From contig DJJR01000080.1 of assembly GCA_002434245.1 (NCBI GenBank), positions 199,758 through 248,323 on the forward strand: 48,566 nucleotides of DNA, in the 5' to 3' direction. The stretch is from Pelosinus fermentans (lineage in GTDB: Bacteria > Bacillota > Negativicutes > DSM-13327). Of this stretch, positions 24,927-33,283 are shown one piece after another (position 1 is the first letter of the stretch; each line of letters starts with the position of its first letter). The notes under the pieces were generated by a model. It saw nothing but the letters and a program-made list of their open reading frames with translations, was not told the origin of the DNA and ran no database searches. The position numbers and the translations under genes were made by a program.

Positions 24927-25037
24927 CTCTTTTATCGTAGAGCAGCATTCCTTACACCTTTTGTTTTCCAATCAGTCAGTTATATATTTTTACTCACTAT
25001 CTCATAAGTAATAATGCCTCTAACGTCTCATCATAAA

Positions 25038-25496
25038 TTATTCGATGCCAATATTTAGTTCAATTACTAAGGAATCGGCAATCATTTCCACTACTAAAAA
25101 TTTTGCACCGCTTACTTTCAGTTTAAACTTCTCTCCCACAACTAGACTAGGGGGGGAAATATCCACTCGTAAACCATCCTTCTCAAAGCGAGTTGCAGCA
25201 TTTCCCGTAACCATGTTGGTTAACTCAGAAATTGCACTTTGTGCTAAGTCATCTAATGTTGCAACGGGCATCCCCATCATCATTTTTGATGCAATCGACA
25301 TGGCCGTTGCTTCCGTAAAATTATATGCAATATTGCCTCGCAGCTGATCTGTCAATCCCACTAACACGGTGATTCCTTTACTCTCGACAAACTGATCCCC
25401 TACTGAAAGCTTGCCCTTCACAACATTTTGAAAACCTAATTGCGGCATAATATTCATAATCGCATCAATAAATGGATTAATCACTTTTACATCCAA
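25038..25496 (-). CDS. CheX-like chemotaxis phosphatase domain protein
   Basis: The 152-residue protein is a stand-alone CheX/CheC-fold domain. The helix with the phosphatase motif Glu-x-x-Asn is seen as SAISELTNMVTGNAA (Glu 91, Asn 94), and the second conserved part is ISPPSLVVGEKFKLKV. In CheX such residues remove phosphate from CheY-type receivers. The start is a TTG, with GGAGGG 8 bases upstream and 2 bases after the stop of the receiver gene, so the two are co-translated. Its natural substrate is likely the neighbouring receiver protein. No chemotaxis genes are nearby. Confidence 0.9.
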   Translation of the reverse strand: MDVKVINPFIDAIMNIMPQLGFQNVVKGKLSVGDQFVESKGITVLVGLTDQLRGNIAYNFTEATAMSIASKMMMGMPVATLDDLAQSAISELTNMVTGNAATRFEKDGLRVDISPPSLVVGEKFKLKVSGAKFLVVEMIADSLVIELNIGIE

Positions 25497-25498
25497 AA

Positions 25499-26350
25499 TT
25501 ATTTCCCTCCTACAAACCCAACATTCATATGCAATGAACCAATAGCGGTTTTCGCTGTGACTGTATTCGAAGTCATTTTAGGATTAATAATAGCAATGGA
25601 TTCACCAATTATAATGCTCGGTGGTGTAAGACGAATTTCAAATTCCTTAGCTTTTAATACATTATTAATCTCAGAGATACTATGACCTGCAATAATATTA
25701 GTAAATTCAGAAATACTATTAAATACATCTTCATCGGCTACTGCATCAGTTCTTAATAACCTTTTAGTAAATTCTTGCGCCACGTCCATAGATACATCCA
25801 GCATAATTCGCCCTTGCTGACTTCCTGTTATTCCAATGATAACACCTAAACCATGGGATACTACTGGCTGAATTGTACTATGATCTATAGAAATAACATC
25901 CATTCCCGTCATGTCTGTAATATTTTTCGTAAAGGCTGCAGTAAAATATTCCAAGAAATGCTGCTGACCTGCTTCATTCCTCTGCTGCTTGATAATCTGT
26001 TCGATTCCAAGGAGCAGTTCCTCCGACTTAACCGGCTTTTGGAAAAATGCTTTTACGCCAATGGCTGTCCCCCGATTGATAATGGCTTCATCCTTCATGG
26101 CACTTACCACTACGATTTTACCGGCTGGATCAATGGTCAACAATTCACGGCAGCACTCCAACCCATCCATATCAGGCAATGTCAAATCCATTGTTACCAA
26201 ATCCGGCTGCAGTTCACGGTACTGACGTATACCATCATTACCTGTACCAGCACAACCGCACACTTCATACTTTGATTCTTTCAAAGCATCTTTAATTAAC
26301 CTCTGACTAAAAGGGGAATCATCAACTATTAGTACTCGAATTTTATTCAT
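25499..26350 (-). CDS. Response regulator with C-terminal CheX-like domain
   Basis: The 283-residue protein has an N-terminal receiver (1-120) with the acid pair Asp10-Asp11 in VDDSP, phospho-acceptor Asp55 in VTMDLTLPD, Ser83 and Lys105 in FQKPV. A CheX-like domain follows (about 130-283) with ISEFTNIIAGHSISEINN, which retains Glu-x-x-Asn, and LTPPSIIIGESIAI. A receiver fused to its own class of phosphatase may dephosphorylate itself or regulate the partner CheX protein. No cognate histidine kinase is present in the window. Confidence 0.92.
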   Translation of the reverse strand: MNKIRVLIVDDSPFSQRLIKDALKESKYEVCGCAGTGNDGIRQYRELQPDLVTMDLTLPDMDGLECCRELLTIDPAGKIVVVSAMKDEAIINRGTAIGVKAFFQKPVKSEELLLGIEQIIKQQRNEAGQQHFLEYFTAAFTKNITDMTGMDVISIDHSTIQPVVSHGLGVIIGITGSQQGRIMLDVSMDVAQEFTKRLLRTDAVADEDVFNSISEFTNIIAGHSISEINNVLKAKEFEIRLTPPSIIIGESIAIINPKMTSNTVTAKTAIGSLHMNVGFVGGK

Positions 26351-26601
26351 CGTCTCACCGCCAGCATAATTTTTTACGATTAATTAGCAATCTATTAAGT
26401 TATTATCATTCTATATATTTATCATTTTACCTGCGCCAAATGACAAATATAGCAATATATTTACAATGTTTTAACACGTCACTCCATGTTCTTTCCCTTT
26501 TTTTGCTCTAGACTTTACCATTGGAAGGATTTACGTTACCATAAAGAATGAATGCATCTCGAAGCAACTTTATCTCAACACTAATTTTTAAGGAGGCAAT
26601 T

Positions 26602-28095
26602 ATGCTTGTTCACGAAATAATCCAACAAAACAGCATCCATCACGATCAAATTGTATTTTTAGGAGAAAAGCCAATTACCTACGGTGAATTGTCCAATGCA
26701 GTTACAAACTATCGAAACTTTTTTTATCAACAAGGTATACGCCCAGGAGAAAATGTTGGCTTATTTTCTAAAAATTGTGTTGAGTTTATTTATAGCTATT
26801 TAGCGATCACTAGCTTAGGCGCTGTCATTGTACCTCTTAATTTCCAATTTGTTCCCCGTGAAATTGCATACATTCTACACAATGCCAAGATAAAAAAATT
26901 AATTACCATGTCGATACTTGATTTGGATACGGAACTTGCTCAATATAGCTATCAAGAGGAAGTAAGCCAATTACTCATCACCGACATTTCCCATACAATC
27001 TCACAGCAATCATTTTCCCCCGCTTCAGTATCTCAATCCTTTGATGAAAATGAAGTATGTACAATCATCTATACCTCCGGAACAACAGGAAACCCAAAAG
27101 GAGCTATGCTCACTCATAAGAATCTGGTTAGCAATGCTCAGGCTTTTTCACAAGTCTTCACCTACCAGCATGAGGATCGCATTCTTTGTGTTTTACCCAT
27201 GTATCATTGCTTTGCCTGGACGGCCGCTGTATTGACGCCCTTGCTAAATGGCTCATCAATCCTAATTTTAGAAAATTTTTCTCTTCGAGAAACGATTTCT
27301 GCCATTAAAGATCATGCCTTAACTGTAATTTTCGGTATTCCCAATATGTTTCGTCTGCTTGCCCAAAGGGCGCAAGAAGAAGACTTCCTTCATGTTAAGC
27401 TCTTGGTTTCAGGCGGTTCTTCCCTGCCGCAAGAAATTTCTGAGCAATTTACAAAGAAAATCGGTAAATCAGTAGTAGAAGGCTATGGACTATCGGAAGC
27501 ATCGCCCATTGTATCGTTAAATCCAATTCATAAGATAAAATATCGGTCCATTGGAAAGCCATTGCCCGGTATTAAAGTAAAGATTGTTAATACCGACAGT
27601 CAGTCTCTTAACCCCGGAGAAATAGGTGAATTATTGGTTCGTGGTCCTAATGTAATGCACGGCTATTATCGATTACCAGAGGAAACGGCTAAAGCACTTC
27701 AAAATGGCTGGCTTCATACAGGAGATTTAGCCTATATGGATCAGGAAGGCTATCTCTTTATTGTGGATCGGTTAAAAGATATGATTATAATTAATGGAGA
27801 AAATATCTATCCACGAGAAATTGAAGAGCTTTTGTATGCCTATCCTGCTATCGCCGAAGCTGCTGTCATCGGAATTCCAAATAAACAACATGGTTCTTTA
27901 GTTCAAGCGTATCTTACGGTCAATGAAGGGTTTACCATCGATAAAAAAGCAGTAAAATCCTATTTGCAAAAAAAACTTGCTCCTTACAAAATTCCTAAGG
28001 AATTCATCATCATAGATTCTCTGCCTAAAAGTTCTACCGGAAAAATTCTGAAAATGGTTTTACGTCAGCAAGCGATAAGCAGCCAAACTCTTTAG
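26602..28095 (+). CDS. Acyl-CoA synthetase (AMP-forming, FadD/long-chain type)
   Basis: The 497-residue enzyme activates a carboxylic acid with ATP and joins it to CoA. The P-loop is YTSGTTGNPKG (about 157-167), followed by the A5 motif GYGLSEASP, the A8 hinge DRLKDMIIINGENIYPREIEE, and the catalytic Lys in PKSSTGKILK near the end. The size is that of short bacterial fatty-acid ligases. AAGGAGG lies 5 bases before the chosen ATG; a longer reading from 26548 lacks such a site. The chain length is unknown. It stands alone, upstream of the hexokinase gene. Confidence 0.93.
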   Translation: MLVHEIIQQNSIHHDQIVFLGEKPITYGELSNAVTNYRNFFYQQGIRPGENVGLFSKNCVEFIYSYLAITSLGAVIVPLNFQFVPREIAYILHNAKIKKLITMSILDLDTELAQYSYQEEVSQLLITDISHTISQQSFSPASVSQSFDENEVCTIIYTSGTTGNPKGAMLTHKNLVSNAQAFSQVFTYQHEDRILCVLPMYHCFAWTAAVLTPLLNGSSILILENFSLRETISAIKDHALTVIFGIPNMFRLLAQRAQEEDFLHVKLLVSGGSSLPQEISEQFTKKIGKSVVEGYGLSEASPIVSLNPIHKIKYRSIGKPLPGIKVKIVNTDSQSLNPGEIGELLVRGPNVMHGYYRLPEETAKALQNGWLHTGDLAYMDQEGYLFIVDRLKDMIIINGENIYPREIEELLYAYPAIAEAAVIGIPNKQHGSLVQAYLTVNEGFTIDKKAVKSYLQKKLAPYKIPKEFIIIDSLPKSSTGKILKMVLRQQAISSQTL

Positions 28096-28156
28096 ACGAA
28101 TTGTATCTATTTCACTTTTTAGGGAAATTGCGTAAAAAATCAGTTAAATTCTACAT

Positions 28157-28192
28157 GTTTATGATATAATCTCCATAAACGCTGTCATAAAC
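28157..28192 (+). promoter_or_regulatory. Promoter and putative operator of the hexokinase gene
   Basis: An extended -10 (TGATATAAT, TATAAT at 28165-28170) lies about 60 bases upstream of the start. It is bracketed by GTTTATG (28157-28163) and CATAAAC (28174-28180), an inverted pair, and a second CATAAAC follows at 28186-28192. A regulator bound here would block polymerase. Confidence 0.55.
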
Positions 28193-28227
28193 AATGGCGA
28201 ATCGATTTAATACTGGAGGTTTACAGT

Positions 28228-29553
28228 ATGAGCAAGTTGTTAACTCAACTACATGAGCTTGCCGCACAACTCACCATTTCCCCTAAACAAATCGGTGACA
28301 TCGCCGCTAAGTTTCAACAAGCTATGGAAAATGGCCTGCTTGGAGTACCTAGTTCATTAAAAATGTTGCCCTCTTATTTAAGCAAACCGTCCCGAAAAGA
28401 AATAGGAACATTTCTGGCTTTAGATTTTGGCGGAACCAATGTTAGAGTCCTGTTAACGGAATTGTTAGGAAAAGGGAAGTATATAGTACATGCCCGGGCA
28501 GGAAAGCCCCTTCAACAGAAAGAAGAGCAATACAATCATATATCCAAACAATCTACTGCCGATCACTTATTTGATTTTATTGCTAAGCAAATTGCCCCTC
28601 TTGTAAAACCGGATCAGATATATCCCTTAGGTCATACGTTTTCCTTCCCAACAGACCAAAGAGGTCTTAATACAGGCACATTAATTCATTGGACAAAAGA
28701 AATTGAAACAACAGGTGTGGAAGGTAAAGACATTACAACCTTGCTGCGATCAGCCTTAGACAGACAGAATCTTCCTAATGTGATACCTAAAGTCATTATC
28801 AATGATACTGTCGGTACCTTACTTGCCTCAGCCTATGAAGATCCCTTTACGGATATTGGCTCGATTTGCGGTACTGGCCACAACACCGCTTATATTGAAC
28901 CTTGTGGACCAGATACCAAAAAACCAATGATTATCAACTTAGAATCAGGTAACTTTGATCAATTACCCTTTACCGCTTTTGACGCCCTATTGGACCAGCA
29001 AAGCGAGAAGCCCGGCGAGCAGCAATTAGAAAAAATGGTTTCAGGGCACTATATTGGTGAGTTGGTGCGCATCATAGCATGCAGCTTATTTGATCATGGA
29101 TTACTGGCAGGAAGCACCTCTGCAAGAAAAATACTAACCACTCCTTATATATTACATGGTGCTCATATTTCGCTTTTGCTGGAAGATGAGAGTGAGAAGA
29201 AAGAACAGATCGCCGACTTTCTTGAGAGCAAGCTAAGTATTGCAGACTCTACCCTTGACGATCGCCAAATCTTAAAAAAGATTGCCTCCCTTGTATCTAT
29301 CCGCTCCGCCCGCTTGGTGGCAGCTACTTATATCGGAATTCTGCATCATATTGATCCGGATTGTTCTCAAAACCATACCATTGCCATTGACGGCTCACTA
29401 TACGAAAAAGCTCCTAATTACGCTAAAACAATCCAGATGACCCTGGATGAAGAGCTTGGAACTAGAAAGAAAATTACCAGCATCCTTACAAAGGATGGCT
29501 CAGGTATTGGTGCTGCTATCGCTACCGCCATTGCGATACATACAGAAGGTTAG
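28228..29553 (+). CDS. Eukaryotic-type hexokinase
   Basis: The 441-residue protein matches the hexokinase family of eukaryotes rather than bacterial glucokinases. Visible are phosphate-binding LALDFGGTNVR (64-73), the sugar-binding LGHTFSFP (134-141) and LIHWTKE (152-158), GVEGKDI, the catalytic Asp in INDTVGT (Asp193), GTGHNTAYIE (215-224), the Glu in NLESGNFDQLP, IAIDGSLYEK, and DGSGIGAA near the C-terminus. The Ser-Phe-Pro, Thr-Lys, Asn-Asp and Glu residues that bind glucose are all present, so it should be active on hexoses with ATP. A GGAGG site precedes the ATG. The gene stands alone, followed by a mobile-element relic. Transfer from a eukaryote or an ancient bacterial branch are both possible. 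Confidence 0.93.
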   Translation: MSKLLTQLHELAAQLTISPKQIGDIAAKFQQAMENGLLGVPSSLKMLPSYLSKPSRKEIGTFLALDFGGTNVRVLLTELLGKGKYIVHARAGKPLQQKEEQYNHISKQSTADHLFDFIAKQIAPLVKPDQIYPLGHTFSFPTDQRGLNTGTLIHWTKEIETTGVEGKDITTLLRSALDRQNLPNVIPKVIINDTVGTLLASAYEDPFTDIGSICGTGHNTAYIEPCGPDTKKPMIINLESGNFDQLPFTAFDALLDQQSEKPGEQQLEKMVSGHYIGELVRIIACSLFDHGLLAGSTSARKILTTPYILHGAHISLLLEDESEKKEQIADFLESKLSIADSTLDDRQILKKIASLVSIRSARLVAATYIGILHHIDPDCSQNHTIAIDGSLYEKAPNYAKTIQMTLDEELGTRKKITSILTKDGSGIGAAIATAIAIHTEG

Positions 29554-29677
29554 GAAATAAAAGGGATGGTCTTAAAATTTAAAAGTTTAAAGTGTACCCC
29601 ATGTCAAGGACAATTTTAAAAGGGGCCTATAAAAAATCTCTGTAGAACTGATTAATAGGGTTTACGGAGGATATATT

Positions 29678-29895
29678 ATGAAAGCTACAGTAAAAAGGCT
29701 GCCATTATTAAAGCAAAACTTTAACGTAGAATATGACATTTAGATGACTTTTTCGAACAGCTTCGCAGTGATTACTGGTCAAGGAGAGGTTCTCTGGATG
29801 AAGTAAACAAAAAAATAGAGTTATTGGAGTCGCTTTGCCGTATCCAGGGTATCTCTATTCCGGAAGAAATACCGTTCTCATCTACACATGGATAG
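29678..29895 (+). pseudogene. Frameshifted small protein of unknown family
   Basis: A GGAGG site precedes an ATG that opens MKATVKRLPLLKQNFNVEYDI and then hits a stop. One missing T near 29742 would join it to LDDFFEQLRSDYWSRRGS, then LDEVNKKIELLESLCRIQGISIPEEI, ending SSTHG. The restored product would be about 72 residues. I do not recognise it. Confidence 0.55.
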
Positions 29896-29974
29896 GATAA
29901 TTTCCTTCCGGAAATATTCATAATACTGGCTTGGTGACAACTTACCTTTTAAACGAAAGCTTAATAGGAATGGA

Positions 29975-30008
29975 GAGCCGTATGCATCGAAAGATGCCCC
30001 TACGGTTC
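29975..30008 (+). ncRNA. Group II intron domain V-like hairpin (remnant)
   Basis: GAGCCGTAT, then GCATC-GAAA-GATGC, then TACGGTTC fold as two stems with an asymmetric bulge and a GAAA tetraloop. This is the layout of group II intron domain V, including the AGC triad at the 5' side. The following GCGAATT/AATTCGC hairpin could be domain VI. No reverse transcriptase gene and no full domain I are present. Confidence 0.6.
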
Positions 30009-30318
30009 GGGAAGGGGCGAATTTCACTAGGAATTCGCCTATTTCATCCACCTCACGGTGGACACCCTTGTCTTAAGCTAACGGTTGGCACTAGCAACCC
30101 CCGTATCGGACTTGCACCGACTAGTAAGCGCCTATGCTGGGCGCCACCAACAAAAAATGACCCTGTAAAACAGAGTCATTTTTGGGGCAGGATGCCCCTT
30201 TATTTTAACTGTCTATCTTACAGGGTACATTTTAATTTAAGACAGCCCCTTTTTTTGTCTTTTCGGTTGTTTATCCACTGCTTCTTAACTTTAAGACAAT
30301 ATCATTCTTCCTACTCTA

Positions 30319-31848
30319 CTATAAACGCTGCGTAACCCCCGGACCGGAAGGCCAGCCCATGAAATACCAGAAACTAAAGAGCAGGTACCACATCACAAGA
30401 AACGCCACTGCATAAGGCAGCATTAACGATAAGTACGTCCCTATACCAACATTCTTTTGATATTTTCCAAGTCCTTCTAAGAACAAAGGAAGAAACGGAT
30501 TAACAATTCCAATTGTATTGAGAGACCCGTCGCCTGCACGAAAAGCCATTTGAATAAAGGCTGGATGATAACCAAGTAACATAAACATTGGAACAAATAC
30601 TGGTGAAAGCAGCGCCCAGACGGCTGATCCACTAGCAGTAAACAGCCCCAAAAACTGGGCAAACAGCATAAAACAGATAAATGCCGGCAGTCCTGTCATA
30701 TCAATACTCTTTAGAAAATCAGCACCACTTGTTGCAATTAGTGTTGCCATATTCGTCCAAGTAAATGCGGCAATAAACTGGGCAATGGCAAAAGCCATAA
30801 CCATAAAGCCAGAAAGACCTTTCATTGCCTCACTCATCTTCTTGATGACATCATCGCCACTCGTAATTGAATCTGATTTAATCCCGAAAGTTAACCCAAG
30901 TGTAAGTAAAAACAAGAACAGCAGCGGCACAATTCCTTTCATCAAGGGTGACCCTAAGATTGCACCAGTCTGAGGATTACGCAAAACAGCACCTTCCGGC
31001 ACAACCATAAGCAAAAGCACTACAATAAAAGCCGCGGCTGCGTATCCTGTAGCCTTAAGAGCTTTTATTTGCTGAGTTGTCGGTCTTTCCAATGAAATCT
31101 CTTTAACAACACCAGTATACTTGCCCAAACGAGGTTCGACAAACTTCTCCGTGATAATCGTCGTAATTACTGTTAAATAAAATACCGAAAAACACATAAA
31201 ATACCAATTATCGATAGCTGTAACTACGATCTTAGGATCAACAATCTGCGCTGCCTGTGTCGTGATGCCGGACAACAGAACATCTGTCGTAACAATCAGA
31301 ATGTTAGCTGTGAACCCGGAATAAATAGCTGCTAGAGAAGCTGCAAAACCCGCAAACGGATGCCTGCCTAATGAATAAAAAAGCATTGCCGCAATAGGCG
31401 GCACAACAACAATTGCCGCATCAGATGCAATATGGCTCATTAAACTGATAAAAACAATTGCCGCCGTTACACAGCTTTTCGGAATGGAATGAATTGATGA
31501 TTTGATCACACAATCCATCAAACCAACTTTTTCTGCCAGCCCAATCCCCAAAGTCAGTACCATAATCATACCAAGCGGAGGAAAATTAATATAGTTTATA
31601 ATCATTGAGCTCATAATCCAGTGCAAACCTTCTATACTAAGTAGGCTTTGAATATGAATGATTTTATGCGTTGCCGGATGAATGGCTGTTACATGCATAG
31701 ATGACAAAATTGCTGAAATAACTGCAAGGACCCCAATTAGATATAGGAACAGAACTGCTGGATTAGGTAGTTTATTACCCAATATTTCGAGTCTTTTCAA
31801 GAATCCACCTGATAGCTTTATGTTTGGTTGACTAGCCATTTGCTTCAT
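30319..31848 (-). CDS. abgT: AbgT-family transporter
   Basis: The 509-residue membrane protein has the AbgT-family pattern: N-terminal LSGGFLKRLEILGNKLPNPAVLFLYLIG, SHIASDAAIVVVPPIAAMLFYSLGRHP, and the C-terminal GDGSLNTIGIVNPFLPL. Relatives import p-aminobenzoyl-glutamate or export sulfonamides. It lies 94 bases downstream of an M20 amidohydrolase, the same pairing as abgT with abgAB in E. coli, which supports import of an N-acyl amino acid that is then cleaved. The exact cargo is unknown. AGGGGG lies upstream of the ATG. Confidence 0.93.
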   Translation of the reverse strand: MKQMASQPNIKLSGGFLKRLEILGNKLPNPAVLFLYLIGVLAVISAILSSMHVTAIHPATHKIIHIQSLLSIEGLHWIMSSMIINYINFPPLGMIMVLTLGIGLAEKVGLMDCVIKSSIHSIPKSCVTAAIVFISLMSHIASDAAIVVVPPIAAMLFYSLGRHPFAGFAASLAAIYSGFTANILIVTTDVLLSGITTQAAQIVDPKIVVTAIDNWYFMCFSVFYLTVITTIITEKFVEPRLGKYTGVVKEISLERPTTQQIKALKATGYAAAAFIVVLLLMVVPEGAVLRNPQTGAILGSPLMKGIVPLLFLFLLTLGLTFGIKSDSITSGDDVIKKMSEAMKGLSGFMVMAFAIAQFIAAFTWTNMATLIATSGADFLKSIDMTGLPAFICFMLFAQFLGLFTASGSAVWALLSPVFVPMFMLLGYHPAFIQMAFRAGDGSLNTIGIVNPFLPLFLEGLGKYQKNVGIGTYLSLMLPYAVAFLVMWYLLFSFWYFMGWPSGPGVTQRL

Positions 31849-31942
31849 TGATTTTTCATCCCCCTCTTTAGAGTAAGATCTTACATTAATAACAACGCAC
31901 TTTATTCATTAACGGAATTATGATCCAATTAAGGAAATTTCC

Positions 31943-33133
31943 CTAATTAGAAGTTTTTCGGTAATGTTCAAGTGCCGACAATCCTGTTTGATACATAATG
32001 CGAACCCCAATCAGCAGCGCATCTTCATCAATGTCAAAATCGGAACTGTGAAGCACACAGGCTTCTTGATTCGCTTTCCCACAACCAAGCCAGAAAAAAG
32101 CCCCGGGAGTCCGGATTAGATATTTCGCGAAATCTTCCGATGCCAAGGCCGGCTTGATTTCCGTATCGACTTCCGTATTTCCCACAACTGCCCGCGCAGC
32201 GGCAACAACCAAATTCGTTGGCTCCTCCCAATTCTTGAGCACAGGATAGCCAAATTGATAAGACAGATCATAATCGCCACCCTGGCTGGAGGTGATTCCT
32301 TTCAACATTCTTTCGATTTTTACTGGAAGTTCCTTACGAACCTCCTCTCCCAGCGTACGGGCAGTTCCATACAAAACGACCTCTCTGGCTATGACATTGT
32401 ACCGCTCACCACCTTGAATAGAACCGATAGAAACGGTTGCCGTTTCCAAGGGATCAAGCTGACGGGTTAATATATGCCCTATTCCCTGAATCACATCCGC
32501 AGCAATGGTAATTGCATCCACTCCGTGCTGTGGTTGGCCAGCATGAGCTCCATGTCCGAAAACCTTAATCGTCAATCGATCAGAAGCCGCCATTTGCGGG
32601 CCTTTACGTATACCAATCCGACCGCAGGGAAGATCTGGCCATAAGTGCATGCCAAAGATAACCTCAGCATCATCCAGAATTCCTTCATTTAGCATTAAAT
32701 CAGCGCCGCCACGGGGAGCGTCTTCCTCCGCAGGCTGAAAAATGACTTTGACTGTACCTGCCAGTGTTTCCTTCGCATTGAAGAACATTTTAGCCACCCC
32801 CAACATAATAGACATATGACCGTCGTGGCCGCACGCATGCATTACATTGTCATTAATCGACTTATAAGGTACTTGATTCGTTTCAGCAACAGGCAAAGCA
32901 TCCATATCCGCACGAAAAGCCACTACCGGGCCCGATTTGCTCCCTCTAATGACAGCGCACACCCCATAATGACCGCTGAACGTCTCTGATTCAATTCCCA
33001 TCTCCCTTAGTGCCTCTACAATCATCAAAGCTGTCCGCTTTTCCTTTCTGCTGACTTCCGGAAATTGATGAAAACTCCGTCGCCATTTGACTAGCTGCTG
33101 ACCAAGCGCGGATAAACCGCTTTCGTTTCCCAT
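31943..33133 (-). CDS. M20-family amidohydrolase / aminoacylase (AbgA/hippurate hydrolase type)
   Basis: The 396-residue metallo-hydrolase has the M20D metal-binding set: RADMDALPV, HACGHDGH (about 99-106), FQPAEEDAPRGGA (the catalytic Glu pair at 136-137), GMHLWPDLP, and ASEDFAKY near the C-terminus. The dimerisation segment GHGAHAGQPQHGVD is also present. It removes acyl or aryl groups from amino acids in the cytoplasm. The ATG at 33133 is preferred because AGGAGAGG lies about 10 bases upstream. It probably forms an operon with abgT and works on the compound that AbgT imports. Confidence 0.93.
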   Translation of the reverse strand: MGNESGLSALGQQLVKWRRSFHQFPEVSRKEKRTALMIVEALREMGIESETFSGHYGVCAVIRGSKSGPVVAFRADMDALPVAETNQVPYKSINDNVMHACGHDGHMSIMLGVAKMFFNAKETLAGTVKVIFQPAEEDAPRGGADLMLNEGILDDAEVIFGMHLWPDLPCGRIGIRKGPQMAASDRLTIKVFGHGAHAGQPQHGVDAITIAADVIQGIGHILTRQLDPLETATVSIGSIQGGERYNVIAREVVLYGTARTLGEEVRKELPVKIERMLKGITSSQGGDYDLSYQFGYPVLKNWEEPTNLVVAAARAVVGNTEVDTEIKPALASEDFAKYLIRTPGAFFWLGCGKANQEACVLHSSDFDIDEDALLIGVRIMYQTGLSALEHYRKTSN

Positions 33134-33283
33134 AGACAACCATCCTCTCCTGACAAACAAGTTAATTTCATTATTACGATACTATCTTATCACACCTTAA
33201 GGTCCTTTAAAAGAAATTTCCTAAAATATTTTAAAAAATTTATGCTTTAAAAAAACTTTTTTATCAGCATAAATTACTTTGAC

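Larger units (their letters stand above)
29559..30254. mobile_element. Relic of a mobile element with imperfect terminal inverted repeats
   Basis: The left end begins with AAAAGGGATGGTCTTAAA, and the right end, read backwards, gives AAAAGGGGCTGTCTTAAA; both continue to GTACCC. Inside are a frameshifted small gene, a group II intron domain V-like hairpin, and two further hairpins (30152-30183; GGGGC/GCCCC at 30184-30198). There is no transposase or reverse transcriptase, so it cannot move on its own. The left end starts only six bases after the hexokinase stop. This accounts for the 765-base gap 29554-30318. Confidence 0.5.

Noticed and set aside
29931..30335. Open frame of 134 codons on the plus strand in the relic
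   Set aside because: The frame runs through the domain V-like hairpin and several palindromes, so it is more likely a structured RNA or DNA region than a protein gene.
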